33,141 nucleotides of DNA from Nitrososphaerales archaeon. Its GTDB lineage: Archaea; Thermoproteota; Nitrososphaeria; Nitrososphaerales; CADDZS01. Both the position numbers and the translations under genes were made by a program. The notes below the pieces were generated by a model that made no database searches, had not been told where the DNA came from, and saw only the letters and a list, made by a program, of their open reading frames with translations. The stretch's first letter is position 1. Each line of letters opens with the position of its first letter. Below, piece by piece: positions 1 through 7,306 of the stretch. Location of the stretch: positions 1 to 33,141 of the forward strand of contig JASHPQ010000083.1 in NCBI GenBank assembly GCA_030037995.1, given 5' to 3'.

Positions 1-239
1 CCCAGATCAGGAACGTATTCGAAAAGCTCGGAGGAGTACTTCACGAGGCGGGAACGTCCTTCGAGAAGGTCGTGAAAGCAAACATTTACCTGTCTGATCT
101 GAACTATCGAGAGCTATACCTTAACCAGATATGGAACGAGTACTTTGGGAATATGGAGTCCCCTCCATGCAGGACAACTGTGGAAGCAGGATTGGGAACT
201 GACGTCTACATAGAGATTGAAATGATCGCTTCTCTTTAG
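1..239 (+). CDS. RidA/YjgF/UK114 family protein, 5'-truncated by the window edge
   Basis: The open frame enters from the left edge (codons from position 3) and ends at TAG 237-239, giving the last 78 residues of a RidA-like protein. The visible part carries the family pattern: a helix ending in KANIYLSDL, then a short helix with NEYFG, then PPCRTTVEAGL, whose Arg corresponds to the carboxylate-binding Arg of RidA, and a final strand YIEIEMIASL with the conserved Glu. Family members hydrolyse reactive enamines/imines released by PLP enzymes. The sequence differs from the complete RidA at 16581-16958, so it is a paralog and not a recent duplicate. Upstream context is unknown. Confidence 0.85.
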   Translation, partial: QIRNVFEKLGGVLHEAGTSFEKVVKANIYLSDLNYRELYLNQIWNEYFGNMESPPCRTTVEAGLGTDVYIEIEMIASL

Positions 240-280
240 CGCGTCAATTCAAGATTCCTGGATGCTTCTTCAGGAAGGCG

Positions 281-288
281 TTATAACT
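281..288 (+). promoter_or_regulatory. TATA-like box before the 60-codon gene
   Basis: TTATAACT lies about 27-34 bases before the ATG at 315, the position expected of an archaeal TATA box serving a transcript with a very short leader. Inferred by eye only. Confidence 0.35.
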
Positions 289-314
289 CGGCAACCACAT
301 CATATCGAATAACC

Positions 315-497
315 ATGGCTCCTGCGGACAGAGTGGCAAAGAAGCGAGCTCTTTATCCTTCGAACCAAGTTATGGGAGAACACGATCTGAAAGAAGGCCA
401 GATTGGCAAAAACACCATTGAGGACAGAAAACTGATAGTAGAACCTGTTCGCGATCCTTTGAAATGGTTTCTAATGGAAGGAAATGGGGACAGATGA
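315..497 (+). CDS. Small hypothetical protein, 60 residues
   Basis: I do not recognise this protein. It is basic at the N-terminus (DRVAKKRALYPSNQ), charged throughout, and has no membrane segment or cysteines. It ends in a Pro/Trp-containing stretch (EPVRDPLKWFLMEG). In its favour are a well-placed TATA-like box (281-288), an ATG start, a coding-like amino-acid composition and an ATGA stop/start overlap with the next short frame at 494. Against it are its short length and the apparently broken reading frame that follows. It sits alone between the RidA gene and the ABC exporter, on the same strand as both. Confidence 0.45.
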   Translation: MAPADRVAKKRALYPSNQVMGEHDLKEGQIGKNTIEDRKLIVEPVRDPLKWFLMEGNGDR

Positions 498-626
498 CAG
501 TCAAGGAATTCGAGGAGCAACCTGAAAGAGAACAGAAGAAACGATATGACTGACGTATTTCCCGACGGCTCTAGCTAAGAAGAATTTGACGAAACAATCG
601 TTAAAGCGACCCAAGAGCTGGGCTAG
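494..626 (+). pseudogene. Possible decayed small gene coupled to the 60-residue gene
   Basis: ATG 494-496 overlaps the previous stop (ATGA) and opens a charged frame beginning MTVKEFEEQPEREQKKRYD, which stops at TGA 551-553. An overlapping frame from ATG 546 reads MTDVFPDGSS, then a TAA at 576, then EEFDETIVKATQELG up to TAG 624-626. Joined by one frameshift and one stop read-through, these pieces give a single acidic/helical polypeptide of about 43 residues. This could be a decayed gene or chance. Bases 627-752 hold nothing else that I can support. Confidence 0.25.
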
Positions 627-752
627 ATAATAAGAAAAGTAGACTAGGTTTCTCGCTTTACGGTCCGAGATCCTTGAAAAATGAAAACAAATGTAGTACT
701 AGATGTTCAGATTTCGATGGATCTGTTTTCTTCAACTTGAACCGTTTAAGAA

Positions 753-1733
753 ATGGAAAGAGGATCAAAGCTGGTAGCAGTCAACGATTTTTCTGGTGAC
801 GATTCAGTCGTTCTGAAGGTCTCGAACCTGCAAAAGACGTACGGGAGGAAGACGCGAGCTCTAGACGGAATTGATCTCGAGGTGAAACGTGGAACCGTCT
901 TCGGACTGCTCGGCCCAAACGGTGCGGGAAAGACCACCCTGGTCAGGATCGTCTCTACCCAACTACTTCCTTCGGGTGGATCAGCCACTATAGCGGGGTA
1001 TGATGTAGTCAGACAGCCCAAAGCGGTCAGGAGGCGCATTGCGATTGTCCCGCAGGAGGGAAGGCCGCTCCTCCTTCAAACCCCGTACGAACATATCGTC
1101 ACGTATCTCGTCTCGCGGGGCCTGGATTACAAGGAGGCAAGGGCAAGAGCTGAAAGTACTCTCGATTCGCTGAAACTGTACCAGTACAAAAACACGATCT
1201 GCGGCAATCTCTCCGGTGGCTTGAGGCAGAGGGTCCTGATCGCGATGGCGATCAGCTCCGAAGCCGAGTTCTTGGTTCTTGACGAACCCACGATCGGCCT
1301 GGACCCGGTCGCGCGTGTCGATGTTTGGAACCTGGTTCGGCGATACGTAGCAGGCGGAAAGACAATCTTGCTCACGACGCATTACATGGACGAGGCCGAA
1401 GAGCTGTCCGACAGCCTCGCGATCATAAACAGGGGGCGGGTCGTCGCGAAGGGCACTCCTTCCGAGATCAGGAGGATGCTGAACGCCACGCATACCGTGA
1501 TCATAAAAACATCGCAAAGCGATCTCTCAGAATTCGAACGCTTCGGGAGAGCGCTTAGGGCGGGCACCGGAGTGCGAGTCCTTACAGACCAGCAGAGAGC
1601 ATCAGAGCTCGCTACACTGTGCATGCGTAGAAACATGGAAGTCTCGATTCGACCATCAAGCTTGGAGGACGTCTTCATAAGCGAGGTCGGAGAAGTGGAA
1701 GAAGGAGAAGTTGAACCTCACACAGCAAATTAG
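753..1733 (+). CDS. ABC transporter ATP-binding protein (DrrA/CcmA-like, ABC-2 exporter type)
   Basis: This is the nucleotide-binding subunit that powers an ABC-2 type exporter at the cytoplasmic membrane. The 326 residues show, in order: an A-loop aromatic in KTYG, Walker A GPNGAGKTT (about residues 54-62), Q-loop VPQEGRP (about 99-105), signature LSGGLRQR (153-160), Walker B FLVLDEPT (173-180), D-loop GLDP, and switch His TTHYMDEAEE (His 210). The roughly 110-residue C-terminal extension resembles the accessory domain of DrrA-like ATPases (antibiotic, lipid or polysaccharide export). The ATG at 753 is the only ordinary start before the fold begins. A TATA-like CGTTTAAG lies so close upstream that the true 5' end is uncertain. 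It overlaps the permease gene by 23 bases, so the two are co-transcribed. The substrate cannot be told from sequence. Confidence 0.93.
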   Translation: MERGSKLVAVNDFSGDDSVVLKVSNLQKTYGRKTRALDGIDLEVKRGTVFGLLGPNGAGKTTLVRIVSTQLLPSGGSATIAGYDVVRQPKAVRRRIAIVPQEGRPLLLQTPYEHIVTYLVSRGLDYKEARARAESTLDSLKLYQYKNTICGNLSGGLRQRVLIAMAISSEAEFLVLDEPTIGLDPVARVDVWNLVRRYVAGGKTILLTTHYMDEAEELSDSLAIINRGRVVAKGTPSEIRRMLNATHTVIIKTSQSDLSEFERFGRALRAGTGVRVLTDQQRASELATLCMRRNMEVSIRPSSLEDVFISEVGEVEEGEVEPHTAN

Positions 1734-2457
1734 GGCAATTGCAGCGCTGATCTGGTTTGAAGGCGTGCTCCCCATCAGGAGATCGCCTTTCAGCTTGATC
1801 AATTTTATCGTGAGTCCGCTTACCATTCTTTTCTTCATATACATCTTCGCAGGCCCGGGAAAGGTGGTGTTCGCTCTCGGCGGGGGCCTCATCGCGGTCA
1901 TCGTGGGCAGCTGCATAGTTCTTGAAACCGAGGCGGCGTTCATGCGCCTCGTGGTCAAGCTGCAGGACATGTTCGTTTCATCTCCCATTTCGCCGATTAC
2001 GTACGTTGCAGGAATGTCGATTGCTCAGCTTTGCAACGGAATCGCCGGTATTATTCTCTTTTCTGCGCTGCTTTCCGTGTTCGTCCACCTGACCCCAATC
2101 GGAGGAATTGAGGTCGCAGCCGCGGCCGTCATCACCTGGGCTTCGATCTCCGCGCTGGGCTTCATGATCAGCACCTTTGCCCGGGACATTAGAGACCTCT
2201 GGGTGTACGGCCCGTTGCTGAACGTTGTTCTCGCTTTCCTTCCTCCCGTCTTCTATCCCATATCGTACATACCTTCAGCGCTCAGATTCGTCGCTTACCT
2301 TGCTCCGACGACTTACCCTGCCCAGATTATCCAGACGGCCGTCGGCGTCGCTGGGACGAGACAGAACGTGATTTCACTGGATCTTCTCGGTGGCGTTCTG
2401 TACACGTTGGTACTGATAGTTCTCGCAGCAAAGCTGGGCAGATGGAGGCAGAATTGA
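1711..2457 (+). CDS. ABC-2 type transporter permease
   Basis: This is the membrane subunit partnering the ATPase at 753-1733. The 248 residues contain about six hydrophobic segments: around residues 28-48, 51-72, 100-125, 132-155, 165-190 and 223-243. The ABC-2 signature region lies in the fifth segment (LWVYGPLLNVVLAFLPPVFY, followed by PISYIPSALR), as in DrrB/CcmB-like permeases. The start is TTG at 1711, with a GGAG-like Shine-Dalgarno about 4-8 bases upstream inside the ATPase gene. The 23-base overlap indicates translational coupling. With one ATPase and one permease the likely assembly is a homodimeric pair. The cargo is unknown. Confidence 0.88.
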   Translation: MNLTQQIRAIAALIWFEGVLPIRRSPFSLINFIVSPLTILFFIYIFAGPGKVVFALGGGLIAVIVGSCIVLETEAAFMRLVVKLQDMFVSSPISPITYVAGMSIAQLCNGIAGIILFSALLSVFVHLTPIGGIEVAAAAVITWASISALGFMISTFARDIRDLWVYGPLLNVVLAFLPPVFYPISYIPSALRFVAYLAPTTYPAQIIQTAVGVAGTRQNVISLDLLGGVLYTLVLIVLAAKLGRWRQN

Positions 2458-2724
2458 TCGGCAGGGTAATGTGGTACGAGCTACAATCTGATCATACCCT
2501 CGCGAACGGCCCCATGTAATGAGCGACGAGCCCGCGGCTGATCTCTCTTAACCCGCAGCCTCTGAAGGCAAATCATCTAAGGCTCTAATGGGCGAAGACC
2601 GATGTGAGTCACTGCACTCTGAGAACACCAATGGTTCACTTGCAGGTCTTGTTGCATCACGGAAAACTACCAGATAGAAAAAGGGATGATTGTTTTAACT
2701 GCTTTTAGTGTGAAGGTAGACTTT

Positions 2725-2741
2725 TTCGATTCTGTTCGATT
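2725..2741 (+). promoter_or_regulatory. Direct repeat TTCGATT-N3-TTCGATT, candidate operator of the arsenic block
   Basis: Two identical 7-base half-sites start exactly 10 bases apart (2725 and 2735), one DNA helical turn, and end 15 bases before the TATA-like box at 2757-2765. This is a reasonable activator or repressor site for the aquaporin-arsC transcript. The rest of the 2458-2799 intergenic stretch shows no gene that I can support. Confidence 0.35.
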
Positions 2742-2756
2742 AGGTACCTGCAAAGG

Positions 2757-2765
2757 GATTATAAC
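2757..2765 (+). promoter_or_regulatory. TATA-like box of the aquaporin-arsC operon
   Basis: GATTATAAC preceded by a purine-rich BRE-like GCAAAGG. It lies about 35-43 bases before the TTG start at 2800, which predicts a leader of about 12-15 bases. Confidence 0.45.
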
Positions 2766-2799
2766 GCCTCTAAGGGGGTTGAAATCCTACGATTAAAAA

Positions 2800-3522
2800 T
2801 TGGAACGTTCGTCTTCCTTCCCGTGTTCGGGTTGCAAGAAAGAATGTCTCTCTGAATTACTCGGTACTTACGTTCTAGTTTTTGCCGGGCCGGCTTCGAT
2901 AATTTTACTCTCCTTAGTTTCCTTCTCTGGGTTGGGTGCCCATGCTCTCATAGCTCTAACATTTGGCGGAACGGTTGCGCTGATGATTCTTGCTTTGGGA
3001 GTCCATTCAGGATCGGTGATCAATCCCGCGATCACGCTCGCGGTTGCTTCCGCTCGATTGCTGAAGAAAGATCTAATCATTCCCTATTTGTTTTTTCAGA
3101 CAATAGGCGGAATCCTGGCTGGCTTGACTCTGAGGCTTATTTTCATATCTTCCGCGAGTACTACCGATCTCGGTGCCACTAAACTTGCAACCGGTATCAG
3201 CCCTGTCCTCGGAATCGGGTTTGAAGCGATCGGAACTTTTGTACTCGCCTCTTCTTCTTTGGTCGCATCTACGAAAATCAAGAGACCGAAATATCAAGCC
3301 CTGTTGGTTGGATTCACACTTTCAACTCTGATTCTCTTCATAGGGCCTCTAACTGGAGCCGGATTCAACCCGGCTCGGAGTTTGGGGCCTGCTTTGGCAT
3401 CAAATTATTTTACAAATCTCTATGTGTACTTTATCGGGCCGGTTCTGGGAGCTTTGTTAGCCGGATTACTTTTCAGAAGGGTTAGGGAAAATGGAAAAAG
3501 AAATCTTGTTTGTTTGTGTTGA
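2800..3522 (+). CDS. Aquaporin/MIP-family channel with cysteine-rich tails (arsenic-linked)
   Basis: This is a membrane channel of the major intrinsic protein family, 240 residues and six transmembrane segments. The two half-helix motifs are HSGSVINPAIT (NPA at 75-77) and GAGFNPARSLGPAL (NPA at 190-192, then the filter Arg 193). The residue after NPAR is Ser, not the Asp of glycerol facilitators. The TTG start is forced: there is a stop just upstream and no other start before the first helix. It keeps an N-terminal Cys cluster CSGCKKEC (C9, C12, C16). The C-terminus ends VCLC and is encoded in the 32-base overlap with arsC. Linkage to arsC and arsM suggests it passes arsenite, like the AqpS/ArsC pairing described in Sinorhizobium. 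The arsenic role is inference; membership of the family is clear. Confidence 0.9.
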   Translation: MERSSSFPCSGCKKECLSELLGTYVLVFAGPASIILLSLVSFSGLGAHALIALTFGGTVALMILALGVHSGSVINPAITLAVASARLLKKDLIIPYLFFQTIGGILAGLTLRLIFISSASTTDLGATKLATGISPVLGIGFEAIGTFVLASSSLVASTKIKRPKYQALLVGFTLSTLILFIGPLTGAGFNPARSLGPALASNYFTNLYVYFIGPVLGALLAGLLFRRVRENGKRNLVCLC

Positions 3523-3886
3523 GAACGCTGGCCGTTCTCAGATGGCTCAGGCTTTTGCTGAAAAATACGGTTTGAAAGCTTCCAGCGCCGGAACGGTCCC
3601 TTCCAGTCGGGTGAACCCAGTAGTCGTTGAAGCCATGAAGGAAAAGGAAATCGATGTTTCAAAAAATGTACCGAAGCTGCTCACTTCCGATACGATCAAC
3701 CGGGCCAGCTTGGTTGTCACGATGGGCTGCTCAGTTGAAGAAGTCTGCCCGAAACCGATGCTAGCTCAAATGCAAAAGAAGCTGATCGATTGGAATCTCC
3801 AAGACCCTAAAGGGAAGTCCCTGGCGGAAGTGCGCGTTATAAGAGATGAAATCGAAAAGAGAGTTATCGAGCTCTCCAAGACCTAG
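3491..3886 (+). CDS. arsC: Arsenate reductase, thioredoxin-coupled (low-molecular-weight phosphatase fold)
   Basis: This cytoplasmic enzyme reduces arsenate to arsenite. The 131 residues show the phosphatase-loop motif CVENAGRS (C9-x5-R15), followed by QMAQAFAEKY. Two further cysteines, C80 and C86, lie in TMGCSVEEVCP and match the resolving pair of the thioredoxin-dependent class. The DP of LQDPKGKS (105-106) is the general-acid loop. It begins inside the aquaporin gene (32-base overlap), so the two are translated from one message. Its TAG stop overlaps the arsM stop on the other strand within a single CTAG. A plain LMW tyrosine phosphatase is the alternative, but the three cysteines and the neighbours favour ArsC. 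Confidence 0.92.
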   Translation: MEKEILFVCVENAGRSQMAQAFAEKYGLKASSAGTVPSSRVNPVVVEAMKEKEIDVSKNVPKLLTSDTINRASLVVTMGCSVEEVCPKPMLAQMQKKLIDWNLQDPKGKSLAEVRVIRDEIEKRVIELSKT

Positions 3887-4623
3887 ATTATCTTTGTCGC
3901 TTTGATATGCGAGCTATAGTACGGGAAGGGATAGTCACCGATGTTCGTCGTTGAAACATGCTCGATTGTGATATTTTGAAAGCCTGCCGCTTGAAGTAAT
4001 CTAGTGTACTCTGAATCCGTCAAGGCGCCGGCTATACAGGCCGACCACGAATCCATATCCCTTTTTGCGTCTCCCGGAATTTCTTGCTGAAGAGTTACGT
4101 CTGCTACCGCGAAGACTCCATTATTCTTCAGCACTCGGTACGATTCTCTGAACACTTGTAATTTATCCGGCGAAAGATTGATCACGCAGTTGGAGATTAC
4201 ATAATCGATAGTGTTTGTCTCGACCGGCAGATGTTCAATTTCGCCCAATCGAAACTCGACATTTCTATACTTGTCACCGTACTTTTTTGCAGTGTCTCTT
4301 GCTCTCCAGATCATTTCGGCAGTGGCATCTACCCCTATCGCCTTTCCGCTTTCACCTATGATTTGTGAAGCTCTGAAGATATCAATCCCACCCCCGCTGC
4401 CGAGGTCAACTACCGAATCTCCTTCCTTCAAGGTAACAAGCTGCAATGGAGAGCCGCAGCCCGCACTCACCGAGCTGGCTTCGACAGGGATTTGTCCTCC
4501 GATCTGGACTAAATCGCAAGAGCCACCGGTGCAACAATCGGAACTTTCCGAGGTGGCGAGCTTCGAGTACCTGTCCCTGACTGCCTTTCTAATCTCTAAT
4601 TCTGAAGTGCTTTGCTCGGTCAT
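3883..4623 (-). CDS. arsM: Arsenite S-adenosylmethionine methyltransferase
   Basis: This enzyme methylates As(III) using S-adenosylmethionine. The 246 residues have a class I methyltransferase core: motif I VVDLGSGGGID (71-81), the acidic end of strand 2 GVDAT (97-101), and motif IV/V DYVISNCVINL. The As-binding cysteines of the family appear as C56 (SAGCGSP), C146 (NCVINL) and C196 (ACIAGA). An additional N-terminal pair plus one (C30, C31, C36 in CCTGGSC) resembles the extra Cys motif seen in many ArsM proteins. The start is ATG at 4623 with a TATA-like box about 24-34 bases upstream, so the transcript is probably leaderless. It converges on arsC, with the two stops overlapping. Confidence 0.93.
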   Translation of the reverse strand: MTEQSTSELEIRKAVRDRYSKLATSESSDCCTGGSCDLVQIGGQIPVEASSVSAGCGSPLQLVTLKEGDSVVDLGSGGGIDIFRASQIIGESGKAIGVDATAEMIWRARDTAKKYGDKYRNVEFRLGEIEHLPVETNTIDYVISNCVINLSPDKLQVFRESYRVLKNNGVFAVADVTLQQEIPGDAKRDMDSWSACIAGALTDSEYTRLLQAAGFQNITIEHVSTTNIGDYPFPYYSSHIKATKII

Positions 4624-4646
4624 GCCCGGTGCAATATCATAATAGG

Positions 4647-4657
4647 ACTATTTATCG
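4647..4657 (-). promoter_or_regulatory. TATA-like box of arsM
   Basis: On the minus strand CGATAAATAG is centred about 29 bases before the arsM ATG, the spacing expected for a leaderless archaeal transcript. Confidence 0.45.
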
Positions 4658-4921
4658 ACTAGCTTCCTAGCCACTAAAGACATAGACCAATTATCGAAGT
4701 ATGGGAATGCCCTGTCGTTTTAGCATCGAATCGAGCAAAACATGGGCGTATTCAGTCAAATAGCTGCATCCATCCGAAGATCCAAAACTCCAATCGCCCC
4801 GCTACTTGAGGTCCTTTACTTTTCTCTTATGCACCCTATTCGAACCGGATCGCTTGAGCAGGCTACAAAACATATTAGCTCTCCAGCACTTGTGTCGAAA
4901 CTCGGCGTCTGTCTCAAGAGA

Positions 4922-7267
4922 ATGTCCGGTACTTTGCAAGCCGCCGTCGTCGAAACTAGGCAAGAAGCGGCGAAGCTCGTCGGCAGGTCTCTGAAGAGAA
5001 AAGAGGATCTCAGATTTCTGATCGGCGCGAGCCAGTTTGTGGACGACATCAAATTGCCCGGTATGCTGCATGCTTTTGCGGTAAGGAGTCCCTACGCCCA
5101 CGCGAAGATCAACTCGATAAACCTGAGACAGGCTCTGGCTTCAATCGGAGTGCATCATGTCTATACCGCGGAAGAGCTTCATGGCAGAATCACTACTCTC
5201 CCTATTCCTGACGCCTCCGACAACAGAAAACCAGTACCGCGGTTGGCACTTGCTGAGGGCATCACCAAATACGCTGGCGAGGCTGTATCTTTCGTGATTG
5301 CCGATAGCCGGCACCTGGCGCAGGACGCGGGAGAAAAAGTAGAGGTGGACTACTCCCCTTTGGAGGGTGTCGTGGATCCCTCAAAGGCGATGATGTCAGG
5401 CAGTCCGAGGATCCACGAAAAAGTTAGTGAGAACGTTGGCAATTATTACGTGAAACAATCCGGCAACGTGGAAAAGGCATTCAGCACGGCTGACAAGATC
5501 GTAAAAATTGATCTGATTAACCAGCGTGTGGCACCCAGTCCGATGGAGCCGCGTGCCGTGCTGGCAAGCTACGACCCAGGTACTGGCTACCTCACCGTCT
5601 GGATGAGCAACCAGCAACCCTTCGAGACAAGACTGGCTCTCTCGATTGTGCTACACCTTCCAGAAAACAAGATCCGAGTGATCGCCCCGGACGTCGGGGG
5701 GGCTTTCGGGGCAAAGTGCTACCTCTATCCGGAAGACGTCCTCGTCTGCATAGCTTCGATGGATCTCGGTCGCCCCGTAAAGTGGATCGAGACTAGGAGC
5801 GAAAACATCGCGACGATGTTTCACGGAAGAGGACAGGAGCAACAGGTCGAGGCCGCAGTGAAAAACGACGGTACCATTCTCGGGTTGAAGGTGAAGATAA
5901 TTTCCGATTCCGGGGCGTACGCCTCGCCGGAGACTTTTGGAGATCCCGAGGTGACTGTGAAAATGCTTCCCGCACAGTATGCTTTCAAGAACTTATTCGC
6001 GGAGCTTTTCTGCGTTTACACAAACAAGGTGCCGTTTGATGCTTACCGCGGGGCCGGCCGTCCCGAAGCCACTTACCTGATCGAAAGAACCGCAGACAGA
6101 GTGGCCTCGGAACTCGGCCTCGATCCGACAGAGGTCCGGCTAAAGAATTTTCTGCACCCGTCCAATGATCCCGAATTTAGATCGATCACCGGGTACACGT
6201 ACGAAATTGGAGATTACGAAACAAACCTCAAGAAAGCTCTCGAGACCGTGAACTATTACAGGTGGCGGCGCCTCCAGAGAGAGGAAAGATCCAAGGGAGA
6301 TGGCAGAATGATCGGAATTGGCATCGGCGCGTACCTGGAGATCAGCGCTTGGGGGCCGGGCGGGCCGCAGTCGGCCTCTGTAAACGTCACCCAGACCGGG
6401 AAGGTCAAGGTGGTGTCGGGCACCTCTCCCCACGGACAGGGCCACGAAACACCGCTCGCACAAATTGCGGGCGATGAGCTGGGAATAGACATCGAGAGGA
6501 TCACGGTAACTTACGGTGACACAGATCGCCTTCCTTGGGGTTCGACGACCGGCGGAAGCCGGTCAGCTGCGTTGGGCGGATCGGCAGTTATGATGTCGGC
6601 CAGGAAAATCAAAAAGAAAATGGCTCTGATTGCCGCGAAGGAGCTGGATGTCTCTCCGGAATCCCTGATCTTTGAAGACGGGAAAATCCTCCAGAGACAA
6701 GACGACGAGAAATCGCTCTCTTTCGATAAAGTGGCTGCGATGGCCTACGACGCCAGCAAACTGCCAGAAGATATGGAACCCACTCTTTTTGAGTACAGCG
6801 CATTCACTCCCAAGAACTGGACGTGGCCCTACGGTACGCACGTAGCGGTCGTGGAAGTGGAGCGGGATACCGCGATGGTGAAGGTGCTGGATTACGTGGC
6901 TGTCGATGACATCGGGGTCGTTGTCAATCCGATGATTGCTGAGGGCCAGATTCACGGCGGGATAGCTCAAGGGGCCGGTCAGGCGTTGCTGGAGGGCATA
7001 CTTTACGACAAAGACGGCATTCTCGTAACCGCCAGCTTCCTCGACTATATGATCCCCCAGGCTGGAGATATGTTCCCCATAAGATGGTTAACCACCTTCA
7101 CGCCAACTAGGTCGAACCCTCTGGGTATCAAGGGCGTCGGTGAAAACGGCATTGTAGCGTCGACCCCTGCGATCGTCAACGCAGTGGAGGATGCTCTAAC
7201 TCAGGTCAAGATCAGATCCATGCCTCTCGCTCCCGATTATTTGCAGAGCCTGATCAAAGCTCGGTAG
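4922..7267 (+). CDS. Molybdenum hydroxylase large (Mo-cofactor) subunit, xanthine dehydrogenase/form II CoxL family
   Basis: This is the molybdopterin-binding catalytic subunit of an aerobic CO dehydrogenase/xanthine oxidase-type hydroxylase. From ATG 4922 it is 781 residues. The family fold opens with VGRSLKRKEDLRFLIGASQF and VRSPYAHAKI. It continues with PMEPRAVLA, the substrate loop PDVGGAFGAK, the signature AYRGAGR (374-380; the form I CO-oxidising motif AYxCSFR is absent), the Mo-cofactor segment SPHGQGHETPLAQIAGDELG, and the catalytic Glu of GVGENG (about residue 741). The frame is open upstream to an ATG at 4742, but those 60 residues match nothing in the family, so I prefer 4922. No 2Fe-2S or FAD subunit gene lies in the window. 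True CO oxidation is unlikely; the substrate is unknown. Confidence 0.88.
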   Translation: MSGTLQAAVVETRQEAAKLVGRSLKRKEDLRFLIGASQFVDDIKLPGMLHAFAVRSPYAHAKINSINLRQALASIGVHHVYTAEELHGRITTLPIPDASDNRKPVPRLALAEGITKYAGEAVSFVIADSRHLAQDAGEKVEVDYSPLEGVVDPSKAMMSGSPRIHEKVSENVGNYYVKQSGNVEKAFSTADKIVKIDLINQRVAPSPMEPRAVLASYDPGTGYLTVWMSNQQPFETRLALSIVLHLPENKIRVIAPDVGGAFGAKCYLYPEDVLVCIASMDLGRPVKWIETRSENIATMFHGRGQEQQVEAAVKNDGTILGLKVKIISDSGAYASPETFGDPEVTVKMLPAQYAFKNLFAELFCVYTNKVPFDAYRGAGRPEATYLIERTADRVASELGLDPTEVRLKNFLHPSNDPEFRSITGYTYEIGDYETNLKKALETVNYYRWRRLQREERSKGDGRMIGIGIGAYLEISAWGPGGPQSASVNVTQTGKVKVVSGTSPHGQGHETPLAQIAGDELGIDIERITVTYGDTDRLPWGSTTGGSRSAALGGSAVMMSARKIKKKMALIAAKELDVSPESLIFEDGKILQRQDDEKSLSFDKVAAMAYDASKLPEDMEPTLFEYSAFTPKNWTWPYGTHVAVVEVERDTAMVKVLDYVAVDDIGVVVNPMIAEGQIHGGIAQGAGQALLEGILYDKDGILVTASFLDYMIPQAGDMFPIRWLTTFTPTRSNPLGIKGVGENGIVASTPAIVNAVEDALTQVKIRSMPLAPDYLQSLIKAR

Positions 7268-7273
7268 AGCTTG

Positions 7274-7282
7274 CTATTTTAC
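7274..7282 (+). promoter_or_regulatory. TATA-like box before the flavin reductase gene
   Basis: CTATTTTAC lies just after the hydroxylase stop (7265-7267). Its centre is about 29 bases before CTG 7307, so transcription would begin almost on that codon. This supports a separate, leaderless transcript. Confidence 0.4.
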
Positions 7283-7306
7283 AATTGATCTAGGGCGATC
7301 TCACTC

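Noticed and set aside
981-1517. Long minus-strand open frame opposite the ABC ATPase gene
   Set aside because: It is fully antisense to a gene with all ABC motifs; its translation is Arg/Pro-rich, without any recognisable family, as expected of a shadow frame.
2458-2799. tRNA or small RNA gene in the gap before the aquaporin
   Set aside because: No cloverleaf, T-loop or CCA-like end could be traced; only promoter-like elements near its right end.
4742-4921. 60-codon N-terminal extension of the molybdenum hydroxylase
   Set aside because: In frame and open, but it matches nothing in the family and looks non-coding; the fold starts after ATG 4922.
4922-7267. Genuine aerobic CO dehydrogenase (form I CoxL)
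   Set aside because: The active-site loop is AYRGAGR and not AYxCSFR, and coxM/coxS are absent.
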